DNA of 64,000 bases from an uncultured Clostridia bacterium (GTDB taxonomy: Bacteria > Bacillota > Clostridia > Christensenellales > UBA1242): NCBI GenBank assembly GCA_934757825.1, contig CAKVLP010000001.1:642846-706845 (forward strand). The letters are read 5' to 3'. This document shows positions 1 through 10,871 of the stretch, one piece after another (position 1 is the stretch's first letter; each line of letters opens with the position of its first letter). The notes under the pieces are model-generated. The model made no database searches, was not told the DNA's origin, and saw only the letters and a program-made list of their open reading frames with translations. The translations under genes and the position numbers were made by a program.

Positions 1-1218
1 GGATTAAAAGATGAAGAAGTTCAACTCGACATCGCCGGTGGGGCAAATAGCGTAAAAATTATGACCATACACGCAAGCAAGGGTTTGGAGTTTCCTGCGG
101 TGATACTTGGTGGAGTGGGCAAGAGTTTTAGGATAAATGTCCAGACTAATTCGCTTATCATAAACGACAAACTTGGTATGGGCGTAAAGATGCTTGACCC
201 TAAGTTTAGAATAAAAAAAGAGAGCCTAGTTGCGACCGCGTGCAAGTTTAAAAATAGACTTGACGAACTAAACGAGGAAATTCGACTTTTGTATGTGGCG
301 CTAACACGAGCAAAGTCGCGACTAATAGTTGTGGGGAGCGGAAAATTAACCCAACTAAAAAGCAAATACGATAGCGGAATTTACTCGGGAAAAAACTATT
401 TGGATTTTATCTTAAAAGCATTTTCCAGAACCGATGTGTCGCGCTTAAATAGCGGAAGCGTTGTGGTAAATAAGGGTGTGGGAGAGTTCCGATTCAATAT
501 AATTTCGCCTGCCGATTTGACCGAAAATCACACCGACCCGCGACCAATAATTTTGCAAAAAGGCGATGAAAAACTTGCGGAAAAACTGAGATCGTATTTT
601 AAGTACGAATATCCTTATCCTAAGACAAACGTAGCAATAAAAAACACTGTTACGTCCATTTTAAAAGAGGAAGTGGACTATGAAAATAAGGTGGAAAATT
701 TAAAGAATTTAAGTACTATGCAAACTTCGTCTTCCGACAAAGCGATGAGGCTCGGCACGGCATATCATAGTATTATGCAAAACCTTAAATATTCCGAAAA
801 CGAAGCTGAAATTTGTGGTTTAATAAAAAAACTTAACGATGGTGATTTGCCGTACAACGAAGTAAAATCGGACAAAATTTTAAACGCCATAAACGCAATA
901 AAACCACTTATGAAAAACGACGCAAAAATTGAAAAAGAAGCGCAGTTTGTGATGAGGGTAAACTATGCGGATTTGGGAAAGAGTGCTGATGTAAATGTGC
1001 TTGTGCAAGGTGTAATTGACCTTGTGATTGAAAACAGCAGTGAAGTGATAATTGTTGACTTTAAGACCAACAAAACTCACGATGAACAATCGCTAGCCCA
1101 GATGTACAAACTCCAACTTGATTTATATGCTAAGGCTTATGAAAAAGCACACCATAGAGTGGTGGCAAAAAAATATTTGTATAGTTTCGAACTAAACAAA
1201 CTTATTGAAGTGAAATAA
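1..1218 (+). CDS. addA: ATP-dependent helicase/nuclease subunit A (AddA), C-terminal part
   Basis: The reading frame is open from the first base, so this is the last ~405 residues of a protein whose start lies before the window (AddA is usually ~1,200 aa). It carries UvrD-type superfamily 1 motifs: TIHASKGLEF (motif V, ~residues 22-31 of the fragment) and YVALTRAKSRL (motif VI). These are followed by a RecB-type PD-(D/E)XK nuclease domain with GTAYHSIM at ~251 and VDFKTN, whose D353/K355 would be catalytic. With AddB it would process double-strand breaks to Chi for RecA-dependent repair. RecB itself is less likely in a Firmicute. It ends in a hairpin shared with the convergent gene at 1236. 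Confidence 0.9.
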   Translation, partial: GLKDEEVQLDIAGGANSVKIMTIHASKGLEFPAVILGGVGKSFRINVQTNSLIINDKLGMGVKMLDPKFRIKKESLVATACKFKNRLDELNEEIRLLYVALTRAKSRLIVVGSGKLTQLKSKYDSGIYSGKNYLDFILKAFSRTDVSRLNSGSVVVNKGVGEFRFNIISPADLTENHTDPRPIILQKGDEKLAEKLRSYFKYEYPYPKTNVAIKNTVTSILKEEVDYENKVENLKNLSTMQTSSSDKAMRLGTAYHSIMQNLKYSENEAEICGLIKKLNDGDLPYNEVKSDKILNAINAIKPLMKNDAKIEKEAQFVMRVNYADLGKSADVNVLVQGVIDLVIENSSEVIIVDFKTNKTHDEQSLAQMYKLQLDLYAKAYEKAHHRVVAKKYLYSFELNKLIEVK

Positions 1219-1250
1219 AAAAGACCTAAGTTTTCTTAGACCTTTTTCTT
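1217..1250. terminator. bidirectional terminator between addA and the SGNH gene
   Basis: AAAAAG and CTAAG pair with CTTAG and CTTTTT around a TTTT loop, with an AC/AC internal mismatch. A-rich and T-rich flanks on both sides make it usable from either direction. It overlaps the last codons of the - strand gene. Confidence 0.6.
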
Positions 1251-1958
1251 GTAATTATCTTTAATAAATTCCGAAATAAGTGGAGCCATATAATCCCTGG
1301 TAAACTCTTGCGAAGGGTGAATTTTATCGGTCTCTGGATCGTTTTCAAGTGAGAAATCGCATAACATATACATATCAAGCACTGGCACGTCGTGTGATTT
1401 GCACACCGTTTTTATTGCTTCGGCGACGTCGGTCATATGCACGCCGGCGCTGTTATTGTCAGTTTTGCGTAAGTTTTTAAGCGGTGTCATAAAGAAAATA
1501 AATGCGTTAGGAAATTTCTCTTGCAACGTGACAATACACTTGTCCACCGATCCGTAAATTGTGTACAACTCGGTGTCGCCAAGTTTGCCAAGCGTGGCGC
1601 TCGAAGTAAAGTCGTTTACTCCGCCCATAACGCTAATAATATCGGGTGTTTCTTCGAAATTTTCAATCTGAGTATAGATGCAAGTTCTGCCTTTGATGCC
1701 ATACACATAGGACGCTCCGCTGACCGCTAAGTTATAACTGCCCGCTAGCCCTAGCGTTTCCTCAACAAGAGTCGCGTAAGGCTTTTCCATTCTGCCTCGC
1801 CCTTTGCCAAGTCCTCCATAGGTTATGCTGTCGCCAAATGTGGCGTATTTTAGGGTGGAGTAGTCCATTTCTTCTCGTTTGCAACCTGTTAGAATTACAA
1901 ACGCAAGTAGCACTAAACATATGCTCGCAATTGATTTTTTAAATATCGATTTTCTCAT
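1236..1958 (-). CDS. SGNH/GDSL-type esterase lipoprotein
   Basis: A 240-residue protein with a lipoprotein signal: a basic N-terminus, a hydrophobic core at ~10-24 and lipobox LTGC with Cys26. The mature part is an SGNH hydrolase: GDSIT with nucleophile Ser44, GGVND (Asn115) and DKIHP near the C-terminus supplying Asp/His. It is probably a surface-anchored carbohydrate or lipid esterase; the substrate cannot be told. The ATG at 1958 is chosen over the upstream ATG at 1988 because GAGGA sits 7 bases before it and it begins the signal peptide cleanly. It is monocistronic and converges on addA. Confidence 0.85.
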   Translation of the reverse strand: MRKSIFKKSIASICLVLLAFVILTGCKREEMDYSTLKYATFGDSITYGGLGKGRGRMEKPYATLVEETLGLAGSYNLAVSGASYVYGIKGRTCIYTQIENFEETPDIISVMGGVNDFTSSATLGKLGDTELYTIYGSVDKCIVTLQEKFPNAFIFFMTPLKNLRKTDNNSAGVHMTDVAEAIKTVCKSHDVPVLDMYMLCDFSLENDPETDKIHPSQEFTRDYMAPLISEFIKDNYKKKV

Positions 1959-1978
1959 TAAATGTTCCTCATAACCAC

Positions 1979-2008
1979 ATTGTATCACGATAGGTCGTGT
2001 TTGTGCAA
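1979..2008 (-). promoter_or_regulatory. SigA-type promoter of the SGNH lipoprotein gene
   Basis: On the - strand TTGCAC (2008-2003), an 18-base spacer and TACAAT (1984-1979) lie just upstream of the gene start at 1958. Confidence 0.5.
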
Positions 2009-2293
2009 TAAGAAATTTTGCATTTAACGCTGTTTAATATAGAGGTGAGGTCGATTTTATTGCACATAAAACTTTTTAAATTGTATCGGTTATACGGGTT
2101 GTGGAGTTGGTTGTGCGAAAACTCGTTTGAGGGTCTATTCATATTTGTGGGGAATATAGATTTGATTAAAAATTAAGTTTACTTTATAAAAAAAATATTA
2201 TTATAATTATGTATAATCATTAGTAAGTTTTTCCAAATTGTGATATACTACAACTAACAAATTGTGTATGTTATATTTTAAGGAGAGTGGATT
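1989..2293. other. AT-rich intergenic region between divergent genes
   Basis: About 300 bases separate the divergent starts at 1958 and 2294. It holds the - strand promoter above and a possible + strand -10 (TATACT, 2244-2249) without a convincing -35. I see no ORF with a ribosome-binding site and no RNA structure here. Confidence 0.5.
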
Positions 2294-4246
2294 ATGAATA
2301 CGTTTTTAGGAGCATTGGACTTAAAAATTTTTGATTCCATTTTGGGATTTTTAATAGAACTTGGCAAAATCCTTACCACCATGGACTATATTGTTTTTGG
2401 GGCAGTGGGGTTGTTGTTTTTAAGCATTTTCATTTGCTTGATCGTGTCCAACAACACATATGAGGTTAAGATTTTAAGATATCTAAACAAAATGAACAAG
2501 TATTTTAAGCGCAACCCTCATATTAACGACGACAACTTGATTTATGTTAACAACTGCTTCAAAAAAGCACCAAAAAATATGCGTTATGCTTGGCAACAAT
2601 ATATGCTAAATCGCGACAAATTGCCTAGCGAATACATCAACACCGAGGTTTGTATTGACCAACCAATCAAGTCGAGTGCGCACGACAATACATCGAAAAT
2701 CTTGCATATGCTTACAACCATTATTTCTATCCTTGCTTTTGTTGCTGGATTGGTGTTCCTAAATTGGAGAGAAGATCCAGGTTCAAAAATTGGTTTCGAT
2801 GGAAACTATATGAGTAGTAGTTATGCGTGGATCATTGTATTTATTTTGCCACTTTTGACATATATTTTGGGCACTGTTGTGGTTATTATTCTAAAAGCGC
2901 GCCACACGGCAATTGTTTCCGACGCATACAATGCGTTCCACGATTTTGAAAGATATATAAACAAGGCTTGTTCTACACTTCCAAGTTATATCGACTACGA
3001 GGTGTTGTTTACAAGAAAAGAAATCCGCGATGGTATTCCAGCACTTCAAGAATATCTTGAAAAAAGAGCAATGGAAGAGCAGAAAGAGAAGGAAGAGGCG
3101 GAACTTAAAAACTTGCCTTTTGAGGAATACAATTTTGAGGAATTGGGTCTAGAAAACTCGCTACTTATTGAGCGTGCTATGACCGAAAGCGAAAAGTTTT
3201 TCAATGTTAAGCGCGATATGAACGAAAAAATCGCCGCAAAACAGACCGAAATGGCAAGTTATCAGAAAAACTTTGATGAAGTAACAAAAGAATTTGAAAG
3301 AAAAGCGCAAGCGTATAGGGAAAACTTAAAACAACTTAACGAGCAGTTGAATAGCACAAGCGTTAACATTGAGGCAAACTACATTAAAAAGCGTTATCGT
3401 GAAGACCAACAAAAATTGCAACAACTTGAAAAAGATTACGAAATTGCGACAATAAGGTTTAACAAACAACAAGCCGAAATTAACGCCGAAAACGACGCTT
3501 ACAAAAAAGAAATTGAACGTAAAAAACAAGATTTGCAACGCGCTATGACCGAAGAGGGCAAGTCGTATGCAAACAAAATTTATGGAATTATCAACACAAA
3601 ACTAACCGAGCAAAATAAGCCAATTTTCGATAAGCAAAACGAACAAATTGCCGAGATGAAAAAGCAGATTGAAGATCTTGACAATGAGATTAAAGAAAAG
3701 GAAGCAAATATAAGTTCGCTTAACGGCAAGGTTAGTGACTTGGAATTTGACATAACTACAAAACAAGCCGAAATTGAGGCTATCAAAAATGTTAGAGAAT
3801 ACCTAACAAGCCCAGAATTTAGACAACGCGTTATCGATGGCAAAAAGGCAAGAAAAGCAAGCGGAATTGAAAAAGCAAGTATTGAAGAACTTAGAGACAG
3901 AACCGCTACTGCTGAGGAAGAGTTGAAGATTGCCAACGAAAAACAACAAAAAATGGCGGAACAAGAAAGCGAACTACTTAGAAAACTTAAACAACTTGAA
4001 GAGACTGAAAGATTGCTATTAAAAGAAAAAGCAATGAATGACGATTTGAAAAAAGTTAACTCCAACATCAAGGCTGAAAACGAGTCGTTAAAGGCAAACG
4101 AGGCAGACCTTATGGGCGAGATAAACAAAACCTTGGAAAATCTAGATGAGGATAAAAAACAACAAAAAGTTGACAACAAAAAGAAAAATCTAAGTAGTCT
4201 TCAAGCCAATATGTCAAAACTTAAAAACAAGAAAAAACCTAATTAA
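2294..4246 (+). CDS. membrane-anchored long coiled-coil protein of unknown function
   Basis: 650 residues. Three hydrophobic segments (~27-50, ~136-157 and ~177-202) anchor the N-terminal third. From ~255 to the end the protein is highly charged (E/K/Q-rich) with heptad-like Leu/Ile spacing, interrupted near 475-500 by a proline/glycine-containing break, so a long cytoplasmic coiled coil is likely. No enzymatic motif is visible and I do not recognise the family. Large membrane coiled-coil proteins often act as scaffolds for division, chromosome or envelope machinery, but nothing here decides between these. The start is well supported by AAGGAGAG nine bases upstream. It is monocistronic with its own terminator. 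Confidence 0.8.
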   Translation: MNTFLGALDLKIFDSILGFLIELGKILTTMDYIVFGAVGLLFLSIFICLIVSNNTYEVKILRYLNKMNKYFKRNPHINDDNLIYVNNCFKKAPKNMRYAWQQYMLNRDKLPSEYINTEVCIDQPIKSSAHDNTSKILHMLTTIISILAFVAGLVFLNWREDPGSKIGFDGNYMSSSYAWIIVFILPLLTYILGTVVVIILKARHTAIVSDAYNAFHDFERYINKACSTLPSYIDYEVLFTRKEIRDGIPALQEYLEKRAMEEQKEKEEAELKNLPFEEYNFEELGLENSLLIERAMTESEKFFNVKRDMNEKIAAKQTEMASYQKNFDEVTKEFERKAQAYRENLKQLNEQLNSTSVNIEANYIKKRYREDQQKLQQLEKDYEIATIRFNKQQAEINAENDAYKKEIERKKQDLQRAMTEEGKSYANKIYGIINTKLTEQNKPIFDKQNEQIAEMKKQIEDLDNEIKEKEANISSLNGKVSDLEFDITTKQAEIEAIKNVREYLTSPEFRQRVIDGKKARKASGIEKASIEELRDRTATAEEELKIANEKQQKMAEQESELLRKLKQLEETERLLLKEKAMNDDLKKVNSNIKAENESLKANEADLMGEINKTLENLDEDKKQQKVDNKKKNLSSLQANMSKLKNKKKPN

Positions 4247-4252
4247 AAAAAG

Positions 4253-4277
4253 TCACGGCGATTGCCGTGATTTTTTA
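4253..4277. terminator. bidirectional intrinsic terminator
   Basis: Perfect 7-bp stem TCACGGC/GCCGTGA with a GATT loop, a T-run on the + side and an A-run before it. It serves both the coiled-coil gene and the convergent gene ending at 4275. Confidence 0.85.
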
Positions 4278-4970
4278 TTTGCTATTAACTGTAAGTTCTT
4301 TTAACTTTCCATAATATTTAAGTTTGTTGATTAAATTAAAAGTTATAAGCGTGCCAGGTCTCGCGATTACTTCGCCGTTGTCGTTTTTAATTTCTTTTTG
4401 TACTCTTCGTTTTAGTAAAAAGTCGTAGTTAGTAATCTCTCTGATTGGGGTGGGAGTGTCTTGAATTTGCACCACCACATCTTCATTTTTTAGGTTAAAT
4501 TGAAAAGTGTTTTTTTCTTTAAACTTGCATAAATTTACCTTTTGACTGCTAAGAAGTGTAAGTTCGTCCGACCAGCCAACAACTTCGCAAATAGGGTGGT
4601 TTTCGCCACCAGTTTCAATACTATGCAAAGTTCCATTTTCTATGTATATTTCGTCGATTTTGCCTATTTTTACACCGTCGAATGTAAAGCAGAGTGAGTT
4701 TAGCGGGCACACTAGCGTTTCGAGGATAAGTTCTTTGTTTTCATATAGCGTAATTTTGGTGGAGTTTGCTATAAACACCGCGTCGCAACAAATCTTGTAA
4801 ATATTTTTAAACTCGACCACTTTGTACTCGTCGATTTGCTCGCTGTACACCAAAAGATAGAGTGGTTTTTTCTTGTTTGCATCGATACAAACTTTTTCAA
4901 TATATCCCTCAATTTTTAGGTTGTACAGATTGATTACCGGCAGGGAAATAAGTTCGGTTATTTTTATCAT
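4275..4970 (-). CDS. PRC-barrel-like protein of unknown role
   Basis: 231 residues. The N-terminus (MIKITELISLPVINL...) has the look of a PRC-barrel module: short beta strands, a 'G-x-I-E/K-V' turn and a second strand pair at ~95-125 (VKIGKIDEIYIENG). The C-terminal third (RPGTLITFNLINKLKYYGKL) resembles other barrel-plus-helix regulators in Firmicutes. PRC-barrels occur in ribosome maturation and sporulation proteins, but no specific assignment is possible. The ATG at 4970 is preferred over 5033 because of a strong GGAGGA five bases upstream. Confidence 0.6.
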   Translation of the reverse strand: MIKITELISLPVINLYNLKIEGYIEKVCIDANKKKPLYLLVYSEQIDEYKVVEFKNIYKICCDAVFIANSTKITLYENKELILETLVCPLNSLCFTFDGVKIGKIDEIYIENGTLHSIETGGENHPICEVVGWSDELTLLSSQKVNLCKFKEKNTFQFNLKNEDVVVQIQDTPTPIREITNYDFLLKRRVQKEIKNDNGEVIARPGTLITFNLINKLKYYGKLKELTVNSK

Positions 4971-5054
4971 ACTTGTCCTCCAAAAAAACAGGCTATAATG
5001 TCGTTTTGATATACTATATTCTATTTTTTGCATAGTATTTTTATGCTAAAATTT

Positions 5055-5083
5055 TTGTCTTTTTATTTTACTCGTGATATAAT
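5055..5083 (+). promoter_or_regulatory. SigA-type promoter placing the start site on the ATG
   Basis: TTGTCT (5055-5060), a 17-base spacer and TGATATAAT (-10 at 5078-5083). The predicted transcription start is at ~5089-5091, the ATG of the next gene, so the mRNA would be leaderless. Confidence 0.7.
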
Positions 5084-5088
5084 TAAAT

Positions 5089-6021
5089 ATGGGAATCGTA
5101 AAAACTATTCAAAAAATGTTTTCCAAAAACATTGATTGCAGTGAGGTGCTGTGCGATACGCCATTCCATTTTTACTCTCAAAAAAACAGAGTGGTGTACG
5201 TCGGGGCAAATATCATAGTAAAGGAAGGGTTTGAGGCGGTTTTTGTATGCAATGACAGGGTGACCGATGTTTTGCCGGAGGGCAAACACTCCATTATCGC
5301 CACGAATTTACCCACAACTTTTAAACGTTTGCATTTGCTTTCAGCATCAAAAAATGGCACGTTCGCTACAAAATTTAGGGCGGACATCTATTTCGTGAGC
5401 AAAAACAAGATTAGAAACGTCCATTTTAAAGGGGGTGACCCGCTAATTGCTAGGAGCAAACACTTTGGGCGTATTAAAGCGTATGCCGAGGGGACGTGCG
5501 ATGTTACGATTGTTGACGCTAAAAAACTTTTGACTTTTTTACTACTAGAAAGGCAGTGTGTGCTGGATAAAGATTTTTTAGGGTTACTAGGTTGTGAGAT
5601 TGGAAACAAGGTTGTTTTCAAATTGTCCGAATGCGGAAAAGGCTTTTTGGATATTCTCACTCTAAACGATGAGGTTTATAATATTTTAAACGACAATTTC
5701 GTTGTGCCATATTTGGGGTGTGACATTGAAAATGTTAGGCTAATAAGTATGCAAGTTCCTGAAAAATTGGAAGAAAAACTAAACAAAGAAATTGAAAAAC
5801 GAAGGTCAGTAAACAGCGAAATCAACGAAATATATGGCACCACACTTAACGACGCCTTTTCGGGAATTGCCAACAAACCGGTTGAGGGGGAGCCCAAGGT
5901 TGAGGAGGGCGCTGTCAAACCCGAAGTCGAGAGGTTTAAAAAGTGTATGTCTTGTGGTTCGGTTATTGATAAAAACGTTAAGTTTTGCCCAAATTGCGGA
6001 ATGCGACAAAATTTATTTTAA
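5089..6021 (+). CDS. SPFH-domain protein with C-terminal zinc ribbon (YdjI-like)
   Basis: 310 residues. The body (~25-240) resembles the SPFH/band-7 'virion core protein-like' family exemplified by Bacillus YdjI: a short N-terminal helix, a beta-rich region with LPEGKHSI and a helical tail after EKLEEKLNKEIEKR. The C-terminus is a zinc ribbon, CMSCGSVIDKNVKFCPNCG, with four cysteines. Such proteins often associate with membrane-stress or PspA-like systems; none is visible nearby. No ribosome-binding site precedes the ATG and the promoter -10 ends only five bases before it, so translation is probably leaderless. Confidence 0.75.
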   Translation: MGIVKTIQKMFSKNIDCSEVLCDTPFHFYSQKNRVVYVGANIIVKEGFEAVFVCNDRVTDVLPEGKHSIIATNLPTTFKRLHLLSASKNGTFATKFRADIYFVSKNKIRNVHFKGGDPLIARSKHFGRIKAYAEGTCDVTIVDAKKLLTFLLLERQCVLDKDFLGLLGCEIGNKVVFKLSECGKGFLDILTLNDEVYNILNDNFVVPYLGCDIENVRLISMQVPEKLEEKLNKEIEKRRSVNSEINEIYGTTLNDAFSGIANKPVEGEPKVEEGAVKPEVERFKKCMSCGSVIDKNVKFCPNCGMRQNLF

Positions 6022-6035
6022 CTAGCCCTAAATTG

Positions 6036-6064
6036 TTGTATTTTTTCCGCGGTTTTTATATAAT
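6036..6064 (+). promoter_or_regulatory. SigA-type promoter
   Basis: TTGTAT-N17-TATAAT upstream of the glycosyltransferase-like gene at 6100, which then has a GAGGAG ribosome-binding site. Confidence 0.7.
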
Positions 6065-6099
6065 ATATTTAAGAAAAATAATTTTATGAGGAGTAGACA

Positions 6100-6990
6100 A
6101 TGAAAGTTGCTTTTATTATCCCCGTGCTTTCCGATTGCGACATTAAGCAAAGATTTGACGCAATTGAAACAGCGTGCAAGGAGTGCGATATCAATTTTGA
6201 GATAATTTTCGCGTTTAACAACAAACTTAACAATATGTTTTCACTTGTGAGAAGCACATTTATTGAAAACAAAAAAGTTAAGGCTTTTAAAGTAAATCGC
6301 AATGTTAATCAGCACAAACTTATCACTCTTGCAATGAAAGAATGCGAGGATTATGATGCGACCGTGATTTATTCGGGCAAAGAAACGGTTAACGCCGACG
6401 TGGTTAAGGCGTTTTTGACCAGTTGGAAAGCGGGCAACAAAATTGTTTATTTGAAAAAGGTATATTCGTCGCCTAAGAAAATATGGATGTGGTTTAAGAG
6501 CCTTATTTACAGGCTTGGCACAAAACTTATGGGCGTGTTTAGAGATATTGGCGCAGAGACCGACATCCAACTTCTTGATAAGGACGTTGTTATAACCATA
6601 AACCAACTACCTGAGAAAAATAGGCACCTTCGCACGCTTGACGCCTTTATTGGTTACAATACGGACGTAATCAAAATGGAAGTGGATAGCAAGATTAAAG
6701 ATAGTAAATATTACGCTGAAAAGACAAAAAAATACAAGGTTGCGCTTACGCTTGCATCGGTGTTCTTCGCGTTGTCGCTATCAACACTCGTTGTTGGGAT
6801 ACTTTCAATTGCACTCAACTGGAATATGCGTTGGATTCTTACAATGTTTATCTGGGTCGGCTTTGTGATATTCGGGCTGTTTAGCCTTGTGTTCTTCACA
6901 AAGAAAGAACTCCTTTTAAGAGTTGGCGATTCGGAAGATATGTCCGACATTAAAGAACTTCAAGACAAAATGGAACGTTACAATTTTTAG
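6100..6990 (+). CDS. family 2 glycosyltransferase-like membrane protein, probably catalytically altered
   Basis: 296 residues. It is built like the dolichol-phosphate-mannose-synthase/GtrB group: a soluble N-terminal GT-A-like domain beginning VAFIIPVLSD and including 'NVNQHKLITLAM', then two transmembrane helices (~212-235 and ~245-268) and a short cytoplasmic tail. In this family a 'D-A-D-L-Q' motif binds the nucleotide-sugar metal; here the corresponding stretch reads IYSGKETVNADVV, with no DxD. It may therefore be a degenerate transferase or a regulator of polyprenyl-phosphate sugar transfer. It stands alone between its own promoter and a strong terminator. Confidence 0.65.
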   Translation: MKVAFIIPVLSDCDIKQRFDAIETACKECDINFEIIFAFNNKLNNMFSLVRSTFIENKKVKAFKVNRNVNQHKLITLAMKECEDYDATVIYSGKETVNADVVKAFLTSWKAGNKIVYLKKVYSSPKKIWMWFKSLIYRLGTKLMGVFRDIGAETDIQLLDKDVVITINQLPEKNRHLRTLDAFIGYNTDVIKMEVDSKIKDSKYYAEKTKKYKVALTLASVFFALSLSTLVVGILSIALNWNMRWILTMFIWVGFVIFGLFSLVFFTKKELLLRVGDSEDMSDIKELQDKMERYNF

Positions 6991-6998
6991 TAAATTAA

Positions 6999-7032
6999 GC
7001 CATATGGGTTTTCTCATATGGCCTTTTTATTT
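6999..7032 (+). terminator. intrinsic terminator
   Basis: 8-bp stem GCCATATG/CATATGGC with an 8-base loop, followed by CTTTTTATTTT. Confidence 0.85.
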
Positions 7033-7090
7033 TTAACGCGCAAAAATTATGGTTTTTTTATCCAATTTTTGTAAACAATATAATAATTGA

Positions 7091-7119
7091 TTGTTAAAAA
7101 AAAATTATTTTGCTATAAT
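7091..7119 (+). promoter_or_regulatory. promoter of gap
   Basis: TTGTTA-N17-TATAAT with an A-rich tract, followed by an AAGGAAGG ribosome-binding site. I see no CggR-like operator. Confidence 0.75.
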
Positions 7120-7143
7120 TTTTTAAATCAATAAGGAAGGTGA

Positions 7144-8163
<1,020 letters not shown>

Positions 8164-8182
8164 TCCATATTAAATTAAATCA

Positions 8183-8209
8183 AATCCTCCTAATCGGGAG
8201 GATTTTTTT
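8183..8209 (+). terminator. terminator of gap
   Basis: AATCCTCC/GGAGGATT stem with a TAATCG loop and a run of seven T. Confidence 0.9.
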
Positions 8210-8280
8210 AAAAACACATATGAAAAAATCAAAAACTACAGCAATCTACAAAACAAAAAAGTTAAACTTGTTAAGGTTGG

Positions 8281-8309
8281 TTGATAAATATAACTTAATT
8301 TGATATAAT
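8281..8309 (+). promoter_or_regulatory. SigA-type promoter
   Basis: TTGATA-N17-TATAAT upstream of the TM2 gene, which has a TAGGAGAG ribosome-binding site. Confidence 0.7.
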
Positions 8310-8329
8310 CTTAAGTAGGAGAGAACATT

Positions 8330-8824
8330 ATGAGATGTCCTGTTTGCGGATACAATTTAAAAAAGACACAATTTTGCCCATACTGCAAAGTGACCGACGA
8401 CCAAATCAGAACCGCCAGCAATGTTAAGGCGAAAAAATGCTTAAAAACGGGCGAAAAAGATAAGGTTGTGATGTCGTCGACGCTTCCTAAAGACATTAAC
8501 CGGACTAGGCTACTGCTTATTTCAATCGCGCTTGGATTGTTTGGAGGGCACAATTTTTATGTAGGAAGATACAAACGTGGGTTGTATATGACCGTTACGT
8601 TTTGCGTTTGCGCAATTATCTACGGCGTGTATCAAGGTTGGTTTGACGGAAACAATGTGTTTTATCTGTTTGTTCAGTTGACAGCACTTGTAGAAGCGAT
8701 GTCGATAGTGATGTGGTTTTCCGATATTATTAAAATATTCTGCAAAACTTTTCCCGTTCCAGTTGTGCTGGGAGAAAAAGTTGAAAATGTAGGCACAAAC
8801 AAAAAAAATAAACAAAAAGACTAA
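8330..8824 (+). CDS. zinc-ribbon plus TM2-domain membrane protein
   Basis: 164 residues. The N-terminus is a zinc ribbon (CPVCG at 3-7, CPYC at ~17). A TM2 domain follows at ~62-120: two transmembrane helices joined by a short turn, with the signature GLFGGHNFYVGRYKRG. A third hydrophobic stretch near 105-130 may extend it. TM2 proteins are small membrane proteins of mostly unknown role; the ribbon suggests interaction with protein or nucleic acid. It is monocistronic. The assignment to the domain class is firm, the function unknown. Confidence 0.8.
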   Translation: MRCPVCGYNLKKTQFCPYCKVTDDQIRTASNVKAKKCLKTGEKDKVVMSSTLPKDINRTRLLLISIALGLFGGHNFYVGRYKRGLYMTVTFCVCAIIYGVYQGWFDGNNVFYLFVQLTALVEAMSIVMWFSDIIKIFCKTFPVPVVLGEKVENVGTNKKNKQKD

Positions 8825-8830
8825 AAATTT

Positions 8831-8861
8831 GCCCTTGCGATTTGTTTCGCTGGGGCTTTTT
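8831..8861 (+). terminator. intrinsic terminator
   Basis: Two stacked stems, GCCC/GGGC and GCGA/TCGC, separated by a small internal loop and followed by TTTTTG. Confidence 0.8.
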
Positions 8862-8864
8862 GTT

Positions 8865-10228
<1,364 letters not shown>

Positions 10229-10238
10229 AAATAAGAAA

Positions 10239-10267
10239 AATAACGGCAGTGTTGCCGTTATTTTTTT
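10239..10267 (+). terminator. terminator of eno
   Basis: 10-bp stem AATAACGGCA/TGCCGTTATT with a GTGT loop and a T-run. Confidence 0.92.
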
Positions 10268-10294
10268 GCTATCCAATTCCAAATTTGATATAAT
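10266..10294 (+). promoter_or_regulatory. promoter giving a leaderless yigZ transcript
   Basis: TTGCTA-N17-TATAAT; the -10 ends six bases before the ATG at 10301, so transcription should begin at the start codon. The -35 overlaps the T-run of the eno terminator. Confidence 0.65.
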
Positions 10295-10300
10295 AATTAT

Positions 10301-10870
10301 ATGAAAACCATAAAAAATGAAGTAAAAGATGTATATGAGATTAAAAAAAGTGAGTTTTTGGCATACATTTATCCAGTATCAAACGCCGACGAGGTCAAGG
10401 CTCACTTGGAGGATTTAAGAAAGGCGCACAAGGTCGCAACTCACGTTTGCTACGCTTGTTTACTTACATCTCCTAATATGGAAAAGTGCTCCGACGACGG
10501 CGAGCCAGACGGGACTGCGGGCAAGCCACTACTGGAACTTCTAAAAAAGAAAAATCTCGAAAATATTTTGTTGGTGGTCGTTAGATATTTTGGCGGAATA
10601 AAACTTGGCGCGGGAGGGCTAATAAGAGCATATACTCGTGCGGGAGTTATGGTGTGTGATAAGGTGGAAATTGTAGAACTAAAATCCTATTCCAATTTTG
10701 TAGTTAAATGTAATATTGATAATTCAAAGTCAATTCTTTCAAAATTAAATTCGCTTCCGCTTATAGTAGAGGGGATAGAATACTCCGATGTTGTAAAAAT
10801 TAAAATTAAAGTGGAAACGGATATGGAAAATATAATTCTAAACTTGGGTGGAGATATAGAAAGGTGCTAA
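10301..10870 (+). CDS. yigZ: YigZ/IMPACT-family protein
   Basis: 189 residues. It has the two hallmark blocks of the UPF0029/IMPACT N-terminal domain, SDDGEPDGTAGKP (~66-78) and VVRYFGGIKLGAGGL (~93-107), then a smaller ferredoxin-like C-terminal domain. The family is linked to ribosome- and stress-related functions, but the molecular activity is not settled. No Shine-Dalgarno sequence precedes the start and the promoter points at the ATG, suggesting leaderless translation. It heads a compact operon with recX (1-base gap) and acpS (8-base overlap). Confidence 0.9.
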   Translation: MKTIKNEVKDVYEIKKSEFLAYIYPVSNADEVKAHLEDLRKAHKVATHVCYACLLTSPNMEKCSDDGEPDGTAGKPLLELLKKKNLENILLVVVRYFGGIKLGAGGLIRAYTRAGVMVCDKVEIVELKSYSNFVVKCNIDNSKSILSKLNSLPLIVEGIEYSDVVKIKIKVETDMENIILNLGGDIERC

Positions 10871-10871
10871 G

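Noticed and set aside
3580..4179. 199-codon - strand ORF opposite the coiled-coil gene
   Set aside because: Shadow ORF created by the Lys/Glu-rich coiled-coil codons; it reads as low-complexity Ser/Phe/Leu.
5027..5037. Recurrent word copies interpreted as SigF/SigG -35 (GCATA) elements
   Set aside because: No consistent matching -10 sequence or gene orientation follows the copies, so a forespore promoter role is not supported.
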